A stretch of DNA of 64,000 nucleotides from assembly GCA_964578905.1 (NCBI GenBank), contig CAZOER010000003.1, forward strand, positions 8,475-72,474, written 5' to 3'. The notes beneath the pieces were generated by a model. It ran no database searches and was not told the DNA's origin. It saw only the letters and a list, made by a program, of their open reading frames with translations. Both the position numbers and the translations under genes were made by a program. The DNA is from CAZVBV01 sp964578905. Lineage in GTDB: Bacteria > Patescibacteriota > Gracilibacteria > UBA4473. Positions 15,844 to 24,440 of this stretch are shown here, one piece after another; positions within the stretch are counted from its first letter, which is position 1; each line of letters opens with the position of its first letter.

Positions 15844-17652
15844 ATTCTTTTTCAGACTCTCGAACTGTGTAGGACTCAGAACGTTGAGAAGGTCTTTTCT
15901 ATTTGCCTTCTTTATTTCTCCCACAGAACCAAACACCTGAAGCAGTTTCTTCTTTGTTGTTCCTCCGATTCCAGGAATATCGTCGAGAACTGACTTAATA
16001 GCTTTTTTATCTCTCACTGACCTGTGAAATGAAATCGCAAATCGATGCGCTTCATCTCGAATTCGTTGTAACAATTTCAAAGCCGGATCATCAAAGGGAA
16101 GTTCGATCGGTTCTTTTTTATTCGGAAGAAAAATTTCTTCTTCACGTTTTGCCAGCGCGATGATTTGCTTCGTTGGACGGAAGTTTTTCGGAAAAGATTT
16201 CGCTTTACTAAATCGTGCCACGGCTTTCATCACACTTGAGAGTTGTCCTTTTCCACCATCGATAACGATGAGATCGGGGAATTTTTCAGCGAACTTTTTG
16301 TCATCTTTTCGTGCAAATCGACGAGCAAGAATCTCATTCATAGCCGCAAAATCATCCACTTGTCCGTCGGGCAATGTTTTAACCGTGAACCGTCGGTACT
16401 CAGACTTCTTCGGCTCTCCAGAAATAAATACAACCTGGCTTGCAACCGTAGAAGTTCCTCCCAAATGCGAAATATCGAAACATTCCATGCGTCGGGGCAC
16501 TTCCTTTAAATTCAACGCTTCGGCGAGTCGAGGAAGGGCTTTGGCAAAATTCTGTGCATGGGATTCTTCTTCTATTAATTTTCGTTCAGCAAAAAGTTTT
16601 GCATTTTTCGCCGTCATATCGAGAACTATTTTTTTCTCTCCGCGTTGAGGAATGAGAATGGTTATTTTTTCATTATTCCCAAAGTTTTCTGATAAAAATT
16701 GAGCTGTTTTTTCCGCGTCATCCAATTGGACTGGTACAAAAATCTCAGACGGCATTTCCTGCACTTTTTCATAAAATTGCATGAGAAAAGATTCCAAAAC
16801 TTCTTGATCAGAAATGAATTCTTCTGCACGAAAACTAAATTCGTTTTGATCCAAAAGTTTCCCTTGGCGAAACGCAATTCGTATTACATAGACTGCGTTT
16901 TCGTGTCTGACGAAATGTACAAAATCGCGATTAATATTGTCATCAAATTGCACCGTTTGCTTCCGAGTAGAGGCTTCAATTGATTGAATGGTGTCTCGTG
17001 TTTTGGCAGCGGCTTCAAAGTTCTTTTCACCGGCGAATTTCTTCATTTTCTCTGTTAAAATTTTCAAAACTTCTCCCGTTTGTCCGCGAAGAAATTGGGT
17101 CATCATTTTCACATTGTTGTTGTAGGACTCTTTATCATTTTCCAGTCCTCCCGTGATCACGAGTGGATAATAATCGAGAGAAGATTTGGTCATCTTTATC
17201 CGAAAAAACTTCTGACAGAATCGCACTGTTTCTCGGAATTCTTTCGCGGAAGTTTTGGGTCCGATGTACGTACTTCCATCACGAACTAAACGACGAGTGA
17301 TTTCCATCTTGGGAAAATCTTCATTCGTGATTCGTAAATACACGAAATTTTTATCGTCTTTGAGTCGCACATTAAACCGCGGTTGGAATTCTTTAATCAA
17401 ATTGTTCTCCAAAATCATAGCTTCCATATCAGAGCCGACCGTACGCGTTTCAATCTTTCTGATTTTTGACGTCATCAGTTCTATGCGAGGAGAAGTTGGT
17501 TTTTTTCCAAAATAACTCGATACGCGTTTTCGTAAATGCTTCGCCTTTCCGACATACAGAAGTTGCTCGTTTTTATCCCAAAATAAATAACAACCAGGGT
17601 CGGTTGGAATTTTTGCAGATCGAAACGAAAACGGTTTTTCTTTTGTTTTCAC
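15838..17652 (-). CDS. uvrC: Excinuclease ABC subunit C
   Basis: The 604 residues are in family order: GIY-YIG nuclease (PTDPGCYLFW..LLYVGKAKHLRKRVSSYF), UVR motif region (KNFEAAAKTRDTIQSIE), the RNase H-like nuclease core with ECFDISHLGG and VIDGGKGQLSS, and a C-terminal helix-hairpin-helix (LDDIPGIGGTTKKKLLQVFGS). UvrC makes the two incisions in nucleotide excision repair. uvrA and uvrB are not in this window. Confidence 0.96.
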   Translation of the reverse strand: MKTKEKPFSFRSAKIPTDPGCYLFWDKNEQLLYVGKAKHLRKRVSSYFGKKPTSPRIELMTSKIRKIETRTVGSDMEAMILENNLIKEFQPRFNVRLKDDKNFVYLRITNEDFPKMEITRRLVRDGSTYIGPKTSAKEFRETVRFCQKFFRIKMTKSSLDYYPLVITGGLENDKESYNNNVKMMTQFLRGQTGEVLKILTEKMKKFAGEKNFEAAAKTRDTIQSIEASTRKQTVQFDDNINRDFVHFVRHENAVYVIRIAFRQGKLLDQNEFSFRAEEFISDQEVLESFLMQFYEKVQEMPSEIFVPVQLDDAEKTAQFLSENFGNNEKITILIPQRGEKKIVLDMTAKNAKLFAERKLIEEESHAQNFAKALPRLAEALNLKEVPRRMECFDISHLGGTSTVASQVVFISGEPKKSEYRRFTVKTLPDGQVDDFAAMNEILARRFARKDDKKFAEKFPDLIVIDGGKGQLSSVMKAVARFSKAKSFPKNFRPTKQIIALAKREEEIFLPNKKEPIELPFDDPALKLLQRIRDEAHRFAISFHRSVRDKKAIKSVLDDIPGIGGTTKKKLLQVFGSVGEIKKANRKDLLNVLSPTQFESLKKNL

Positions 17653-17659
17653 GGAAGGA

Positions 17660-17688
17660 GTTTACTTTTTTAGTGAAAAAATTAAAAT
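17660..17688 (+). promoter_or_regulatory. Putative promoter giving a leaderless mRNA
   Basis: TTTACT at 17661-17666 and TAAAAT at 17683-17688 are 16 nt apart. The expected start of transcription is the GTG start codon at 17695 itself. Confidence 0.5.
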
Positions 17689-17694
17689 CACATC

Positions 17695-18027
17695 GTGAAA
17701 AAAATTATTAAAGCTTTCAAAAAGGAGCCCAAAAACCCGAGCGATATCGCGGCAGCTCAAAAAGAACTTCACCAAATTAAAAAAGTTCTCGACGGAGCTG
17801 GGTTTTCCGATTTCGTCAGATACCTTCGTTCTCCATGGCGTATCATGTGGATTAATTTCTGGGCAGGAGTGTTCCGAGGTCTTGGAATTTTGATAGGAAT
17901 GACCGTGGTGGTGGCGCTCTTGGTATGGTTTTTGACAAAGCTTGTAGATTTTCCGCTGATTGGAGAATACTTTGAGCAGATGCTCGATGCGATTAAACTC
18001 TATACGCCGACAAACGGCATGCGATGA
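17695..18027 (+). CDS. DUF5665-like membrane protein
   Basis: This 110-residue protein has a charged N-terminus, then YLRSPWRIMWINFWAGVFRGLGILIGMT and a hydrophobic helix, ending with PLIGEYFEQML. This pattern (N-x-x-x-G-x-x-R-G-x-G) fits DUF5665 domain proteins as I know them. The function is unknown. The start is GTG, right at the predicted transcription start. The stop overlaps the YggT gene by 4 nt. Confidence 0.6.
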   Translation: MKKIIKAFKKEPKNPSDIAAAQKELHQIKKVLDGAGFSDFVRYLRSPWRIMWINFWAGVFRGLGILIGMTVVVALLVWFLTKLVDFPLIGEYFEQMLDAIKLYTPTNGMR

Positions 18028-18284
18028 TTATCAAATTTCTGATTTCTTTTATTTCTATACTTTCCCAACTTTTATTTTGGGCGGTATTTATAAGCGTTGT
18101 GCTGTCGTGGTTTTCAGAAAAGAGAAGCAAGCTTGGAATGATGCTTGATCAGATTGTTGTACCACTCCTTCGTCCGTTTAGCTGGGCACGGATTGGGATG
18201 TTCGATTTTTCTCCTATTCTTCTCATAATCCTACTTGCGGTTATAAGAAATATATCGGTTGAGCTCTTGTTGAAGTTGATGTAG
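18024..18284 (+). CDS. YggT family membrane protein
   Basis: The 86 residues have two hydrophobic segments. The second half carries the YggT signature (LDQIVVPLLRPFSWARIGMFDFSPILLIILL; P-x-R-x-x-P...G-x-x-D-x-S-P). YggT proteins sit in the cytoplasmic membrane and are linked to cell division or osmotic tolerance; the detail is unknown here. It is coupled to the upstream gene by a 4-nt overlap and directly abuts the stop of convergent tsaD. Confidence 0.85.
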   Translation: MIIKFLISFISILSQLLFWAVFISVVLSWFSEKRSKLGMMLDQIVVPLLRPFSWARIGMFDFSPILLIILLAVIRNISVELLLKLM

Positions 18285-19301
18285 TTAGATTACCAATCGA
18301 GGATTTGCATCCACAAACTGTATTTTTGCGATTGCGGGATTTTTCTCATACAAGAAATATGCCACACTTCCGATCATCGCGGCATTATCGGTTGAATAGA
18401 TAAATTGATTCGTGGTGAAAAACTTCTTCTCCCAAGTCTCACACGTATTTTTTAATGCCTCTCGGAGTTGCTTGTTCGCAGAAACACCTCCCACGAAGTG
18501 GAACGATTTCACCTCAGGGTGTTTTTCAAAGGCTCGTTCTAACTTCTTCACACAGGTCTTCACAACTGTCTCCTGGAAACTCGCACAGACATTGGCGATA
18601 AAGGTTTCATCGGTAGGATCTTCACACGCTTCAACAGTTCGGTAAATGGCTGCCTTGAGCCCTGAGAAAGAAAAATTCAGAGAATCCGGTTCGAGCATAA
18701 TCACTGGAAAAGCAAACGAGGTTGGATCACCGGTTTCAGCGAGTTTAGAAACAATGGGGCCCCCAGGATATCCGAGTCCGAGCATCTTGGCGCATTTATC
18801 AAAAGCCTCTCCTGCTGCATCATCAATAGTTTGTCCAACTTTCCTAGTATCTGTGAAATTCTCACAAATATAAAAATCAGAGTGTCCTCCGGATGCCGTG
18901 AACGTCAACGAAGGAAATTCAAAGTCTTCAATATTTCTATCCAAAGCTACCGACGCCATGTGTCCGAGAATATGATGGACGGGGATAAGTGGTTTCTTTT
19001 TCAACAATGATAAAAAACTCGTCGCCGTTGTCCCCGTTAACAACGAAGTCTGCAGTCCTGGACCTTGTGTTACCGCAATCGCATCGATATCTTCGATTGT
19101 TACATTTGCCTCTTTTAAACATTGCTCCAACACAGCTCGCCAGTTCTCGGCATGAAGTCTGGCAGCGATTTCTGGAACAACGCCTCCGTATTCATGATGT
19201 TCGGTTTGTGTTTGTCTGACATTCGCCAGTACGTTCACACCATCCTCCACCACAGCAATCGCGGTGTCATCACAGGAGGTTTCAAAGGCGAGGATTTTCA
19301 T
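18285..19301 (-). CDS. tsaD: tRNA N6-adenosine threonylcarbamoyltransferase
   Basis: The 338 residues carry ILAFETSCDDTAIAVV at the N-terminus, the metal-binding HHILGHMASV (H109 region), GGHSDFYI, DDAAGEAFDKCAKMLGLGYPGG, FSFSGLKAAI, VGGVSANKQLRE and STDNAAMIGSVAY. TsaD with TsaB and TsaE places t6A37 on ANN-decoding tRNAs. Length is typical. tsaB, tsaE and tsaC are outside the window. Confidence 0.97.
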   Translation of the reverse strand: MKILAFETSCDDTAIAVVEDGVNVLANVRQTQTEHHEYGGVVPEIAARLHAENWRAVLEQCLKEANVTIEDIDAIAVTQGPGLQTSLLTGTTATSFLSLLKKKPLIPVHHILGHMASVALDRNIEDFEFPSLTFTASGGHSDFYICENFTDTRKVGQTIDDAAGEAFDKCAKMLGLGYPGGPIVSKLAETGDPTSFAFPVIMLEPDSLNFSFSGLKAAIYRTVEACEDPTDETFIANVCASFQETVVKTCVKKLERAFEKHPEVKSFHFVGGVSANKQLREALKNTCETWEKKFFTTNQFIYSTDNAAMIGSVAYFLYEKNPAIAKIQFVDANPRLVI

Positions 19302-19381
19302 CGGGATGAAACATAGTAAAAAAGCACCAAGTAATCAATATAAATCGATTAGTATGGTGCTTAATTGTAATAGAATTGTCC

Positions 19382-19546
19382 TTAAGTGGACATATCTTCT
19401 TTAGGAACACCTCTGTTCCATGCGATAAGAAAATGAATTCCACCGCAGAAGAGAAAGATTCCAGATCCAAGTTGACCTGACAAAAGGAGCCAAGCTCCAA
19501 CGATGAGGATAAAAATTATCCAAGGCAATGCTGTTTCGTCTTTCAT
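19382..19546 (-). CDS. Small two-helix membrane protein (54 aa)
   Basis: The ATG at 19546 opens a 54-residue frame: MKDETALPWIIFILIVGAWLL, a short GQLGSG turn, a second hydrophobic stretch and WNRGVPKEDMST. Two membrane segments in hairpin form with charged ends look like a real small membrane protein. It follows two other small membrane genes on the same strand after 11 nt, so the three probably form one operon. No family is recognised. Confidence 0.55.
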   Translation of the reverse strand: MKDETALPWIIFILIVGAWLLLSGQLGSGIFLFCGGIHFLIAWNRGVPKEDMST

Positions 19547-19557
19547 AATGTAAATTG

Positions 19558-19938
19558 TTAGCGTAAAGACCGACGGCTGTGAAATCTAGAAAAATTGTGA
19601 ACAAAGTTTTTAATCCAAAAAAAGAGGACAAGAAATCCACAACCAATTGCAATTCTGCGAGTCCACTCATCAAAAAATATGACAAGAAGAATGCAGATAA
19701 GAAAAAGACTGATAGTTCCCACAAGGGAAATTCTTTTCCACGCCCACTCTTTGAATGGAACACGGTTTTCGTGATACCATCGACCATGAATAAGGAGTGC
19801 AAAGAGACTAGCGCCTAAGCAAAACAATCCTTCTGGGGTGTTTTGAATAATACTGATAATTGCGCCTCCAAGTCCTAGTGTATAAAACACAAAGAAAGGA
19901 AGAAGCGGCGGTTTAGAAGAAATTACTTTTTGTTTCAT
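19558..19938 (-). CDS. Small membrane protein, unknown
   Basis: The 126 residues hold about four hydrophobic segments: PFFVFYTLGLGGAIISII, LFCLGASLFALLI, ISLVGTISLFLICILLVIFF and IAIGCGFLVLFFWI. A short basic tail ends the protein. No family is recognised. It overlaps the end of the upstream gene by 26 nt, and a 54-aa membrane protein follows. The cluster looks like a three-gene membrane operon of unknown role. Confidence 0.55.
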   Translation of the reverse strand: MKQKVISSKPPLLPFFVFYTLGLGGAIISIIQNTPEGLFCLGASLFALLIHGRWYHENRVPFKEWAWKRISLVGTISLFLICILLVIFFDEWTRRIAIGCGFLVLFFWIKNFVHNFSRFHSRRSLR

Positions 19939-20248
19939 ATCGTGGTTTTGTTTTTAATGAATTCTTAATATATAAGAAAGGCATTACGGCATACATAATC
20001 AACACAAAGAGTCTGTGAACAAGAAATTCAAACGAGTCTTTCCAGTCGAACCCATGCCAATTTTTAATTAATGGCGGTTGGTTCATACAATGCCACCATG
20101 CAGGATAGGCAAACATGACTATTCCTGACAAAATTAAAGAGGTTCCTCTTTCAACAGAGAAGAATCCTTCAAGCATAATCCAGACCACAAAGGCGAGACC
20201 AAGTCCGATAAATATCGATAACGTTGGATTTTTATTCGATTTTTTCAT
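19913..20248 (-). CDS. Small membrane protein, unknown
   Basis: The 111 residues from the ATG at 20248 have a Lys/Asn-rich start, then LSIFIGLGLAFVVWIMLEGFF, a second helix LILSGIVMFAYPAWW and a third LVHRLFVLIMYAVMPFLYI, ending in a basic tail. A longer frame to 20296 starts with a weaker codon inside a boxA-like leader, so the shorter form is chosen. It is first in the three-gene membrane cluster. No family is recognised. Confidence 0.5.
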   Translation of the reverse strand: MKKSNKNPTLSIFIGLGLAFVVWIMLEGFFSVERGTSLILSGIVMFAYPAWWHCMNQPPLIKNWHGFDWKDSFEFLVHRLFVLIMYAVMPFLYIKNSLKTKPRYETKSNFF

Positions 20249-20289
20249 AGCGCAGAATATTTTAAATTTAACAATTATTTTATTTACAA

Positions 20290-20301
20290 GTTTCAAAGAA
20301 C
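20290..20301 (-). promoter_or_regulatory. boxA-like motif in leader
   Basis: On the minus strand GTTCTTTGAAAC lies ~42 nt before the start at 20248. It closely resembles the Bacillus-type rRNA boxA (TGTTCTTTGAAAAC) bound by NusB/S10. A CATAAT -10-like box lies just upstream. The function is inferred from sequence similarity only. Confidence 0.35.
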
Positions 20302-20345
20302 AATTCTATTAATTATGACAATGCTGTGCACGCGTAGTGCAGTCG

Positions 20346-20370
20346 CAAATATGTCATAACGAGACATATT
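20346..20370. promoter_or_regulatory. Perfect 9-bp inverted repeat, operator-like
   Basis: AAATATGTC and GACATATTT flank a 7-nt spacer in the ~220-bp gap between the membrane cluster (-) and topA (+). There is no T-run on either side, so a protein-binding operator is more likely than a terminator. Confidence 0.45.
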
Positions 20371-20470
20371 TAATGCAAACAACACCAATCGTCAAGTTCT
20401 GATCGGTTTTTGGACAAAAGATTTTTTTCCTGCTACCGTTCTGTCGAAAAATTAAATACACATTATTAAA

Positions 20471-22786
20471 ATGACAAAAAATCTAGTGATTGTGGAGAGT
20501 CCTGCCAAAGCAAAAACAATTGAAAAGTTCCTTGGCAAAGACTTTACGGTGAAATCGAGTTTTGGACATATCAGAGATTTGCCAAAAAAAGGCATGTCGA
20601 TTGATATAGAAGGAGGAACATTTGAACCGACGTATGAAGTTTCCACGGACAAGAAAAAGACCGTGACGGAGCTGAAGAAGCTCTCAAAAGATGCAATCGT
20701 TTGGCTCGCTGCCGATGAAGATCGAGAAGGGGAAGCCATTGCGTGGCATTTGAAAGAAGCTTTGAAACTGGACCCAAAGAAAACAAAACGAATTGTATTT
20801 CACGAAATTACAAAACCAGCGATTTTGCACGCTGTAGAAAATCCACGGGAACTCGATACAAATCTTGTTGATGCGCAACAAGCTCGACGAGTGCTCGATC
20901 GATTAGTTGGATACGAACTCTCTCCAGTGCTCTGGAAAAAGGTCCGAACAGGACTCTCAGCTGGACGTGTGCAGTCAGTGGCGGTTCGAATCATTGTGGA
21001 ACGAGAACGGGAAATTGATGCGTTTAGCTCATCATCAACGTTTAAAATTACTGCCGAGTTTGATCTCGGAGGAGGAAAGGTCCTCAAAGCGGAACTTCCA
21101 AAGAAATTTGAAACAGCGGAAGAAGCGAAAGCATTTCTTGAATCTTGCAAAGGAGCGGACTTCCAGGTGGCCGATCTGGAAAAGTCACCCGGAAAACGTT
21201 CTCCATCAGCACCGTTTACGACTTCAACGCTTCAACAGGAAGCCAGTCGGAAACTCGGGTTCTCAGTGAAACAAACGATGACGGTCGCACAGAAATTGTA
21301 CGAAGCGGGAAAAATTACCTACATGCGTACTGATTCCGTGAACTTATCGGATCTTGCTCTCGGGCAAGCGGGAAATGAAATTGAATCACGATACGGGAAA
21401 GAGTTTGTTCAAATCAGAAAATACAAAACGAAAGCATCTGGAGCCCAAGAAGCGCATGAGGCTATTCGTCCAACTGATCTTTCTCAAGACGGGGTATCAG
21501 GGGATGGAGGACAAGAAAAATTGTACAGCTTGATCTGGAAACGAACGATTGCTTCGCAAATGGCGGAAGCAAAATTGGAAAAAACAACAGCGAAAATTGA
21601 TATCTCTACGAACAAAACACAACTTGTTGCGAAAGGAGAGGTAGTGAAATTCGAAGGATTCTTGAAAGTCTACTTTGAGAGTACAGATGAAGAAAATGGA
21701 GACGATCCATTGGCAAAAAAGATGTTGCCTCCGATTAAAGTCGGACAAGATTTGAAACTCGATGTGATGCAGGGGTTGGAGACTTTCTCCCGTCCACCAG
21801 CACGATACACTGAGGCGAGCTTGGTGAAAAAAATGGAAGAAATGGGAATTGGTCGACCGTCTACGTACGCGCCGACAATTTCTACCATTCAAGACCGAGG
21901 GTATGTTGAAAAAGGAGATTTGGAAGGAAAAGAACGGAATCTTCAAATCTTTCTCCTCAAAAATGATACGGTTTCTGATGAAGTAAAAACGGAAGTCACG
22001 GGAGCCGATAAATCAAAACTTCTTCCAACAGATATTGGAAATGTGGTAACGGATTTCTTGGTAAAACACTTCCCGAAAATTGTTGATTACAACTTCACGG
22101 TTCAAGTGGAGGAAGAATTTGATTCGATTTCACACGGAAAACAAAAGTGGAACAAAATGATCTCAGAGTTCTATACACCATTCCGCGCGACGGTTGATGC
22201 GGCGGCGGATATCTCTCGAGAAGAAGCACAACAAACACGAGAATTGGGAATCGATCCAGAGAGTGGGAAACCAGTCTTGGTGAGAGTTGGACGATATGGA
22301 CCAATGTTTCAGATCGGAACAAAAGACGACGAAGAAAAACCACGATTCGCATCTCTTCCAGCAGGAAAAAAGATGGACGACGTGACATTGGAAGAAGCAT
22401 TGGAGCTCTTCAAACTTCCACGAATTATCGGACAAACGAAAGATGGAGAAGATATCGGAGCGAACTTCGGACGATTCGGACCGTATATTAAATTTGGAAC
22501 AAAATTTGTTTCTATCAAACCAGATGATCCATTCACAATTACATTAGAACGAGCCTTGGAATTGATTGAAGAAAAGAAAATAGCGGACAAAGAGAAATTC
22601 ATCCAAACATTTGAAGGTTCAGATATTCAAGTTCTCAAAGGGCAATACGGACCGTACATTACGGACGGAAAGAAGAATGCGAAGATTCCAAAAGACAAAA
22701 AACCAGAAAAATTGACGCTCAAAGAATGCGAAGAAATGATCGCAACGGCTCCTGCCAAAAAGAAACGACGGTTTATCAAGAAATAA
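20471..22786 (+). CDS. topA: DNA topoisomerase I
   Basis: The 771-residue type IA topoisomerase has Toprim VIVESPAKAKTIEKFL and ADEDREGEAIAWHL, LSAGRVQSVAVRI, and the active-site ITYMRTDSVNLS with the catalytic Tyr at ~284. GIGRPSTYAPTI and three C-terminal repeat domains (GRYGPMFQIG, GRFGPYIKFG, GQYGPYITDG) follow. It relaxes negative supercoils. The C-terminus has no four-Cys zinc ribbons and uses only the Cys-free repeats, ending in a Lys/Arg tail. Confidence 0.97.
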   Translation: MTKNLVIVESPAKAKTIEKFLGKDFTVKSSFGHIRDLPKKGMSIDIEGGTFEPTYEVSTDKKKTVTELKKLSKDAIVWLAADEDREGEAIAWHLKEALKLDPKKTKRIVFHEITKPAILHAVENPRELDTNLVDAQQARRVLDRLVGYELSPVLWKKVRTGLSAGRVQSVAVRIIVEREREIDAFSSSSTFKITAEFDLGGGKVLKAELPKKFETAEEAKAFLESCKGADFQVADLEKSPGKRSPSAPFTTSTLQQEASRKLGFSVKQTMTVAQKLYEAGKITYMRTDSVNLSDLALGQAGNEIESRYGKEFVQIRKYKTKASGAQEAHEAIRPTDLSQDGVSGDGGQEKLYSLIWKRTIASQMAEAKLEKTTAKIDISTNKTQLVAKGEVVKFEGFLKVYFESTDEENGDDPLAKKMLPPIKVGQDLKLDVMQGLETFSRPPARYTEASLVKKMEEMGIGRPSTYAPTISTIQDRGYVEKGDLEGKERNLQIFLLKNDTVSDEVKTEVTGADKSKLLPTDIGNVVTDFLVKHFPKIVDYNFTVQVEEEFDSISHGKQKWNKMISEFYTPFRATVDAAADISREEAQQTRELGIDPESGKPVLVRVGRYGPMFQIGTKDDEEKPRFASLPAGKKMDDVTLEEALELFKLPRIIGQTKDGEDIGANFGRFGPYIKFGTKFVSIKPDDPFTITLERALELIEEKKIADKEKFIQTFEGSDIQVLKGQYGPYITDGKKNAKIPKDKKPEKLTLKECEEMIATAPAKKKRRFIKK

Positions 22787-22792
22787 AACGCT

Positions 22793-23128
22793 TTATTTTT
22801 TGTAGCTGTAGATTAAATACAAAATCCCTGGAACAAAGGGCATAGTCATTACTATGCTCGGATCTTCCCACGTAATAAGGGCTATAAGCCAGCCAATTAT
22901 TAAAGGAATACTGATGAGGTATCCTGCGATTTTTTCCCATCGCCATCCAATTATAAATCCGACAAGAAAGAGTGGTGTAATGAGGAGCCATGTATTTTCA
23001 ACAAGAGACATCGTGGCATCGGGAATGGGAAACCCATACCCAAGATAAAAAGGGAAAATCAATAAAAATAATAATGTTCCACTAATTCTGGCAGTCCATT
23101 TAATGGTACTGAGTGTTTTTGCCTTCAT
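22793..23128 (-). CDS. Small membrane protein, unknown
   Basis: The 111 residues hold four likely membrane segments (GTLLFLLIFPFYLGYGF, TWLLITPLFLVGFIIG, IAGYLISIPLIIGWLIALI, PFVPGILYLIYS) with short charged loops. It is convergent with topA, with the stops 6 nt apart. It sits just downstream of the CAU tRNA on the same strand. No family is recognised. Confidence 0.55.
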   Translation of the reverse strand: MKAKTLSTIKWTARISGTLLFLLIFPFYLGYGFPIPDATMSLVENTWLLITPLFLVGFIIGWRWEKIAGYLISIPLIIGWLIALITWEDPSIVMTMPFVPGILYLIYSYKK

Positions 23129-23144
23129 GATCTATTTTAAAAAG

Positions 23145-23220
23145 TGGTGGGCGAGGCAGGAATTGAACCTGCCACCAAAGCGTTATGAGCGCCCTGCTCT
23201 AACCACTGAGCTACTCGCCC
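23145..23220 (-). tRNA. tRNA with CAU anticodon, probably tRNA-Ile2
   Basis: The 76-nt cloverleaf on the minus strand has acceptor GGGCGAG/CTCGCCC, D-arm GCTC..GAGC, anticodon loop CTCATAA, T-arm GCAGG/CCTGC with loop TTCAATT, discriminator A and an encoded CCA. The body (GTGGTTAGAGCAGG, then CTTTGGT) resembles bacterial tRNA-Ile2, whose C34 becomes lysidine through TilS to read AUA. Elongator Met remains possible. Confidence 0.93.
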
Positions 23221-23266
23221 GTTTGAGGTGATTGTACTGAAATACAACAATTTTTGAAGAGCAATA

Positions 23267-24175
23267 TTATCGCCACTCAAACGCATCATATATCCATGAG
23301 ATGAGTTTTTTGGTTTCTCCGAAACGATCTTGAGAACCGAGGATGACGGTGAGAACTTCGTCTCCGCCCTTTGTTTCCCCGAGTGCTACGAAGCATTCTC
23401 CGGCAAAGTAGGTGAATCCCGTCTTCATTCCTTTTAAGTTCAAGAAACTGCTGAGGAGTTTATTCGTCGTTGCTTTTTCATGAAAGAATTTCCCATCCAC
23501 AGAGGTTCCCTCGAAGTAAGGTTTCGCAACAGCGGTCTTCACAAACTTATTCTGTAGCAAGATTCGAGCCAAGGTTAATACGTCGTATGCCGACATAGAA
23601 TTCCCCCAGACCTCTGTTTGCTCCTCATCTATTATATCCAAGCCCGTTGAGTTATAGAACTTCGCAGAGTGGAGCTTGAGCTCTTTTGCTCGTGCGTTCA
23701 TTTCTCTCACAAATTCTGCCTCTGATCCTGAATGGAAGATGGCGAGCGTTACCGCCGCATCGTTCGCAGAACCAATCAAAATTGCCTCAACGAGTGTGCC
23801 AACCGTAAATTGTTCATACTCATAGACGTCAATTGTAGAGCTGTTCACCAGTGTTGCCTCAATCGGAACCGTTACCACTTCATCAAGTTCGTGGTTCTCC
23901 AGAATCAACATCGCCGTCATCAACTTAGAAATCGAAGCGATGGGTTGCGATCGGTGTGCACGTTCAGAGAGAAGAACCTTTCCAGATCCTAAATCCATAG
24001 CAAGAACTGCCGTTTGCGTATTTTCTAGCAATTTCGGGGCAACACGATTGGATGCTTTTTCAGGAACTTTTGCCAACTCCAAAATCTCAATATTCGGGAG
24101 TACATCAATGTTTTGTCCCGTTGGAATGTCGTGGGAATTGAGAGACAAAAGCGCAAAAACGATGAATTCTAACAT
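23267..24175 (-). CDS. dacA: D-alanyl-D-alanine carboxypeptidase (PBP5/DacA family)
   Basis: The 302 residues have the three serine-peptidase motifs: SISK (S81, K84), SAN in LIGSANDAAVTL, and KTG in LKGMKTGFT. The N-terminal hydrophobic segment is short (LEFIVFALLSL), so export is by signal peptide or anchor. The enzyme trims the terminal D-Ala of peptidoglycan stem peptides outside the membrane. No C-terminal PBP5 beta domain or amphipathic anchor is seen, so it is the short form. Confidence 0.9.
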   Translation of the reverse strand: MLEFIVFALLSLNSHDIPTGQNIDVLPNIEILELAKVPEKASNRVAPKLLENTQTAVLAMDLGSGKVLLSERAHRSQPIASISKLMTAMLILENHELDEVVTVPIEATLVNSSTIDVYEYEQFTVGTLVEAILIGSANDAAVTLAIFHSGSEAEFVREMNARAKELKLHSAKFYNSTGLDIIDEEQTEVWGNSMSAYDVLTLARILLQNKFVKTAVAKPYFEGTSVDGKFFHEKATTNKLLSSFLNLKGMKTGFTYFAGECFVALGETKGGDEVLTVILGSQDRFGETKKLISWIYDAFEWR

Positions 24176-24267
24176 CGGGAGCAGTGTAGTTTTTTTGGTC
24201 GGTTTATCAAGGTGGGGGCTCTTTTATTAAATAAAGAATATTGACGAAATAAAAAAAATAGATAAAA

Positions 24268-24440
24268 GGAGTCTGTTCTTTTTGTGAGAGTTATTTTTCA
24301 TAATCTCTTACAGAGAGTAAGAACACATCGGGACGTGGGCTCTACATGGGAGAGCAATAGATCAATGATCTAAGTCAGTTCGATCCTGGCCGTCGCGACA
24401 AACAGACTCCAACGCTTTTGCCGCGGAGTCTACTTTTTAT
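24268..24440 (+). ncRNA. Candidate structured RNA with tRNA-like core and intrinsic terminator
   Basis: No protein fits here. Closing helix: GGAGTCT (24268-24274) with AGACTCC (24404-24410), extendable to 10 bp through TGTT/AACA. Inside: GTTCTT/AAGAAC (24275-24280, 24319-24324) around a long hairpin at 24284-24311. Then comes a tRNA-like domain with a 7-bp acceptor-like helix having one mismatch (24329-24335/24391-24397), a D-like arm with GGG in the loop, a perfect hairpin TAGATC-AAT-GATCTA, and a T-arm GTCAG-TTCGATC-CTGGC. The variable loop is missing and there is no usable anticodon loop, so it is not a normal tRNA. The 3' strand of the closing helix can instead pair with 24425-24431 to form a terminator. 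It lies antisense to, and downstream of, cysS. Confidence 0.5.
24404..24438 (+). terminator. Intrinsic terminator, alternative to the RNA's closing helix
   Basis: AGACTCC at 24404-24410 pairs with GGAGTCT at 24425-24431, followed by ACTTTTTATTT. The same AGACTCC strand is the 3' side of the closing helix with 24268-24274, so the two structures exclude each other, as in attenuators. There is no U-run on the minus strand. Confidence 0.55.

Noticed and set aside
24329..24397. A normal tRNA gene
   Set aside because: There is no room for a variable loop, position 33 would not be U, and one acceptor pair is mismatched; it is tRNA-like only.
24268..24440. T-box leader or tmRNA for the structured RNA
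   Set aside because: cysS is on the other strand, no T-box AGGGTGG sequence is seen, and no tmRNA tag peptide or acceptor-T arm junction is present.
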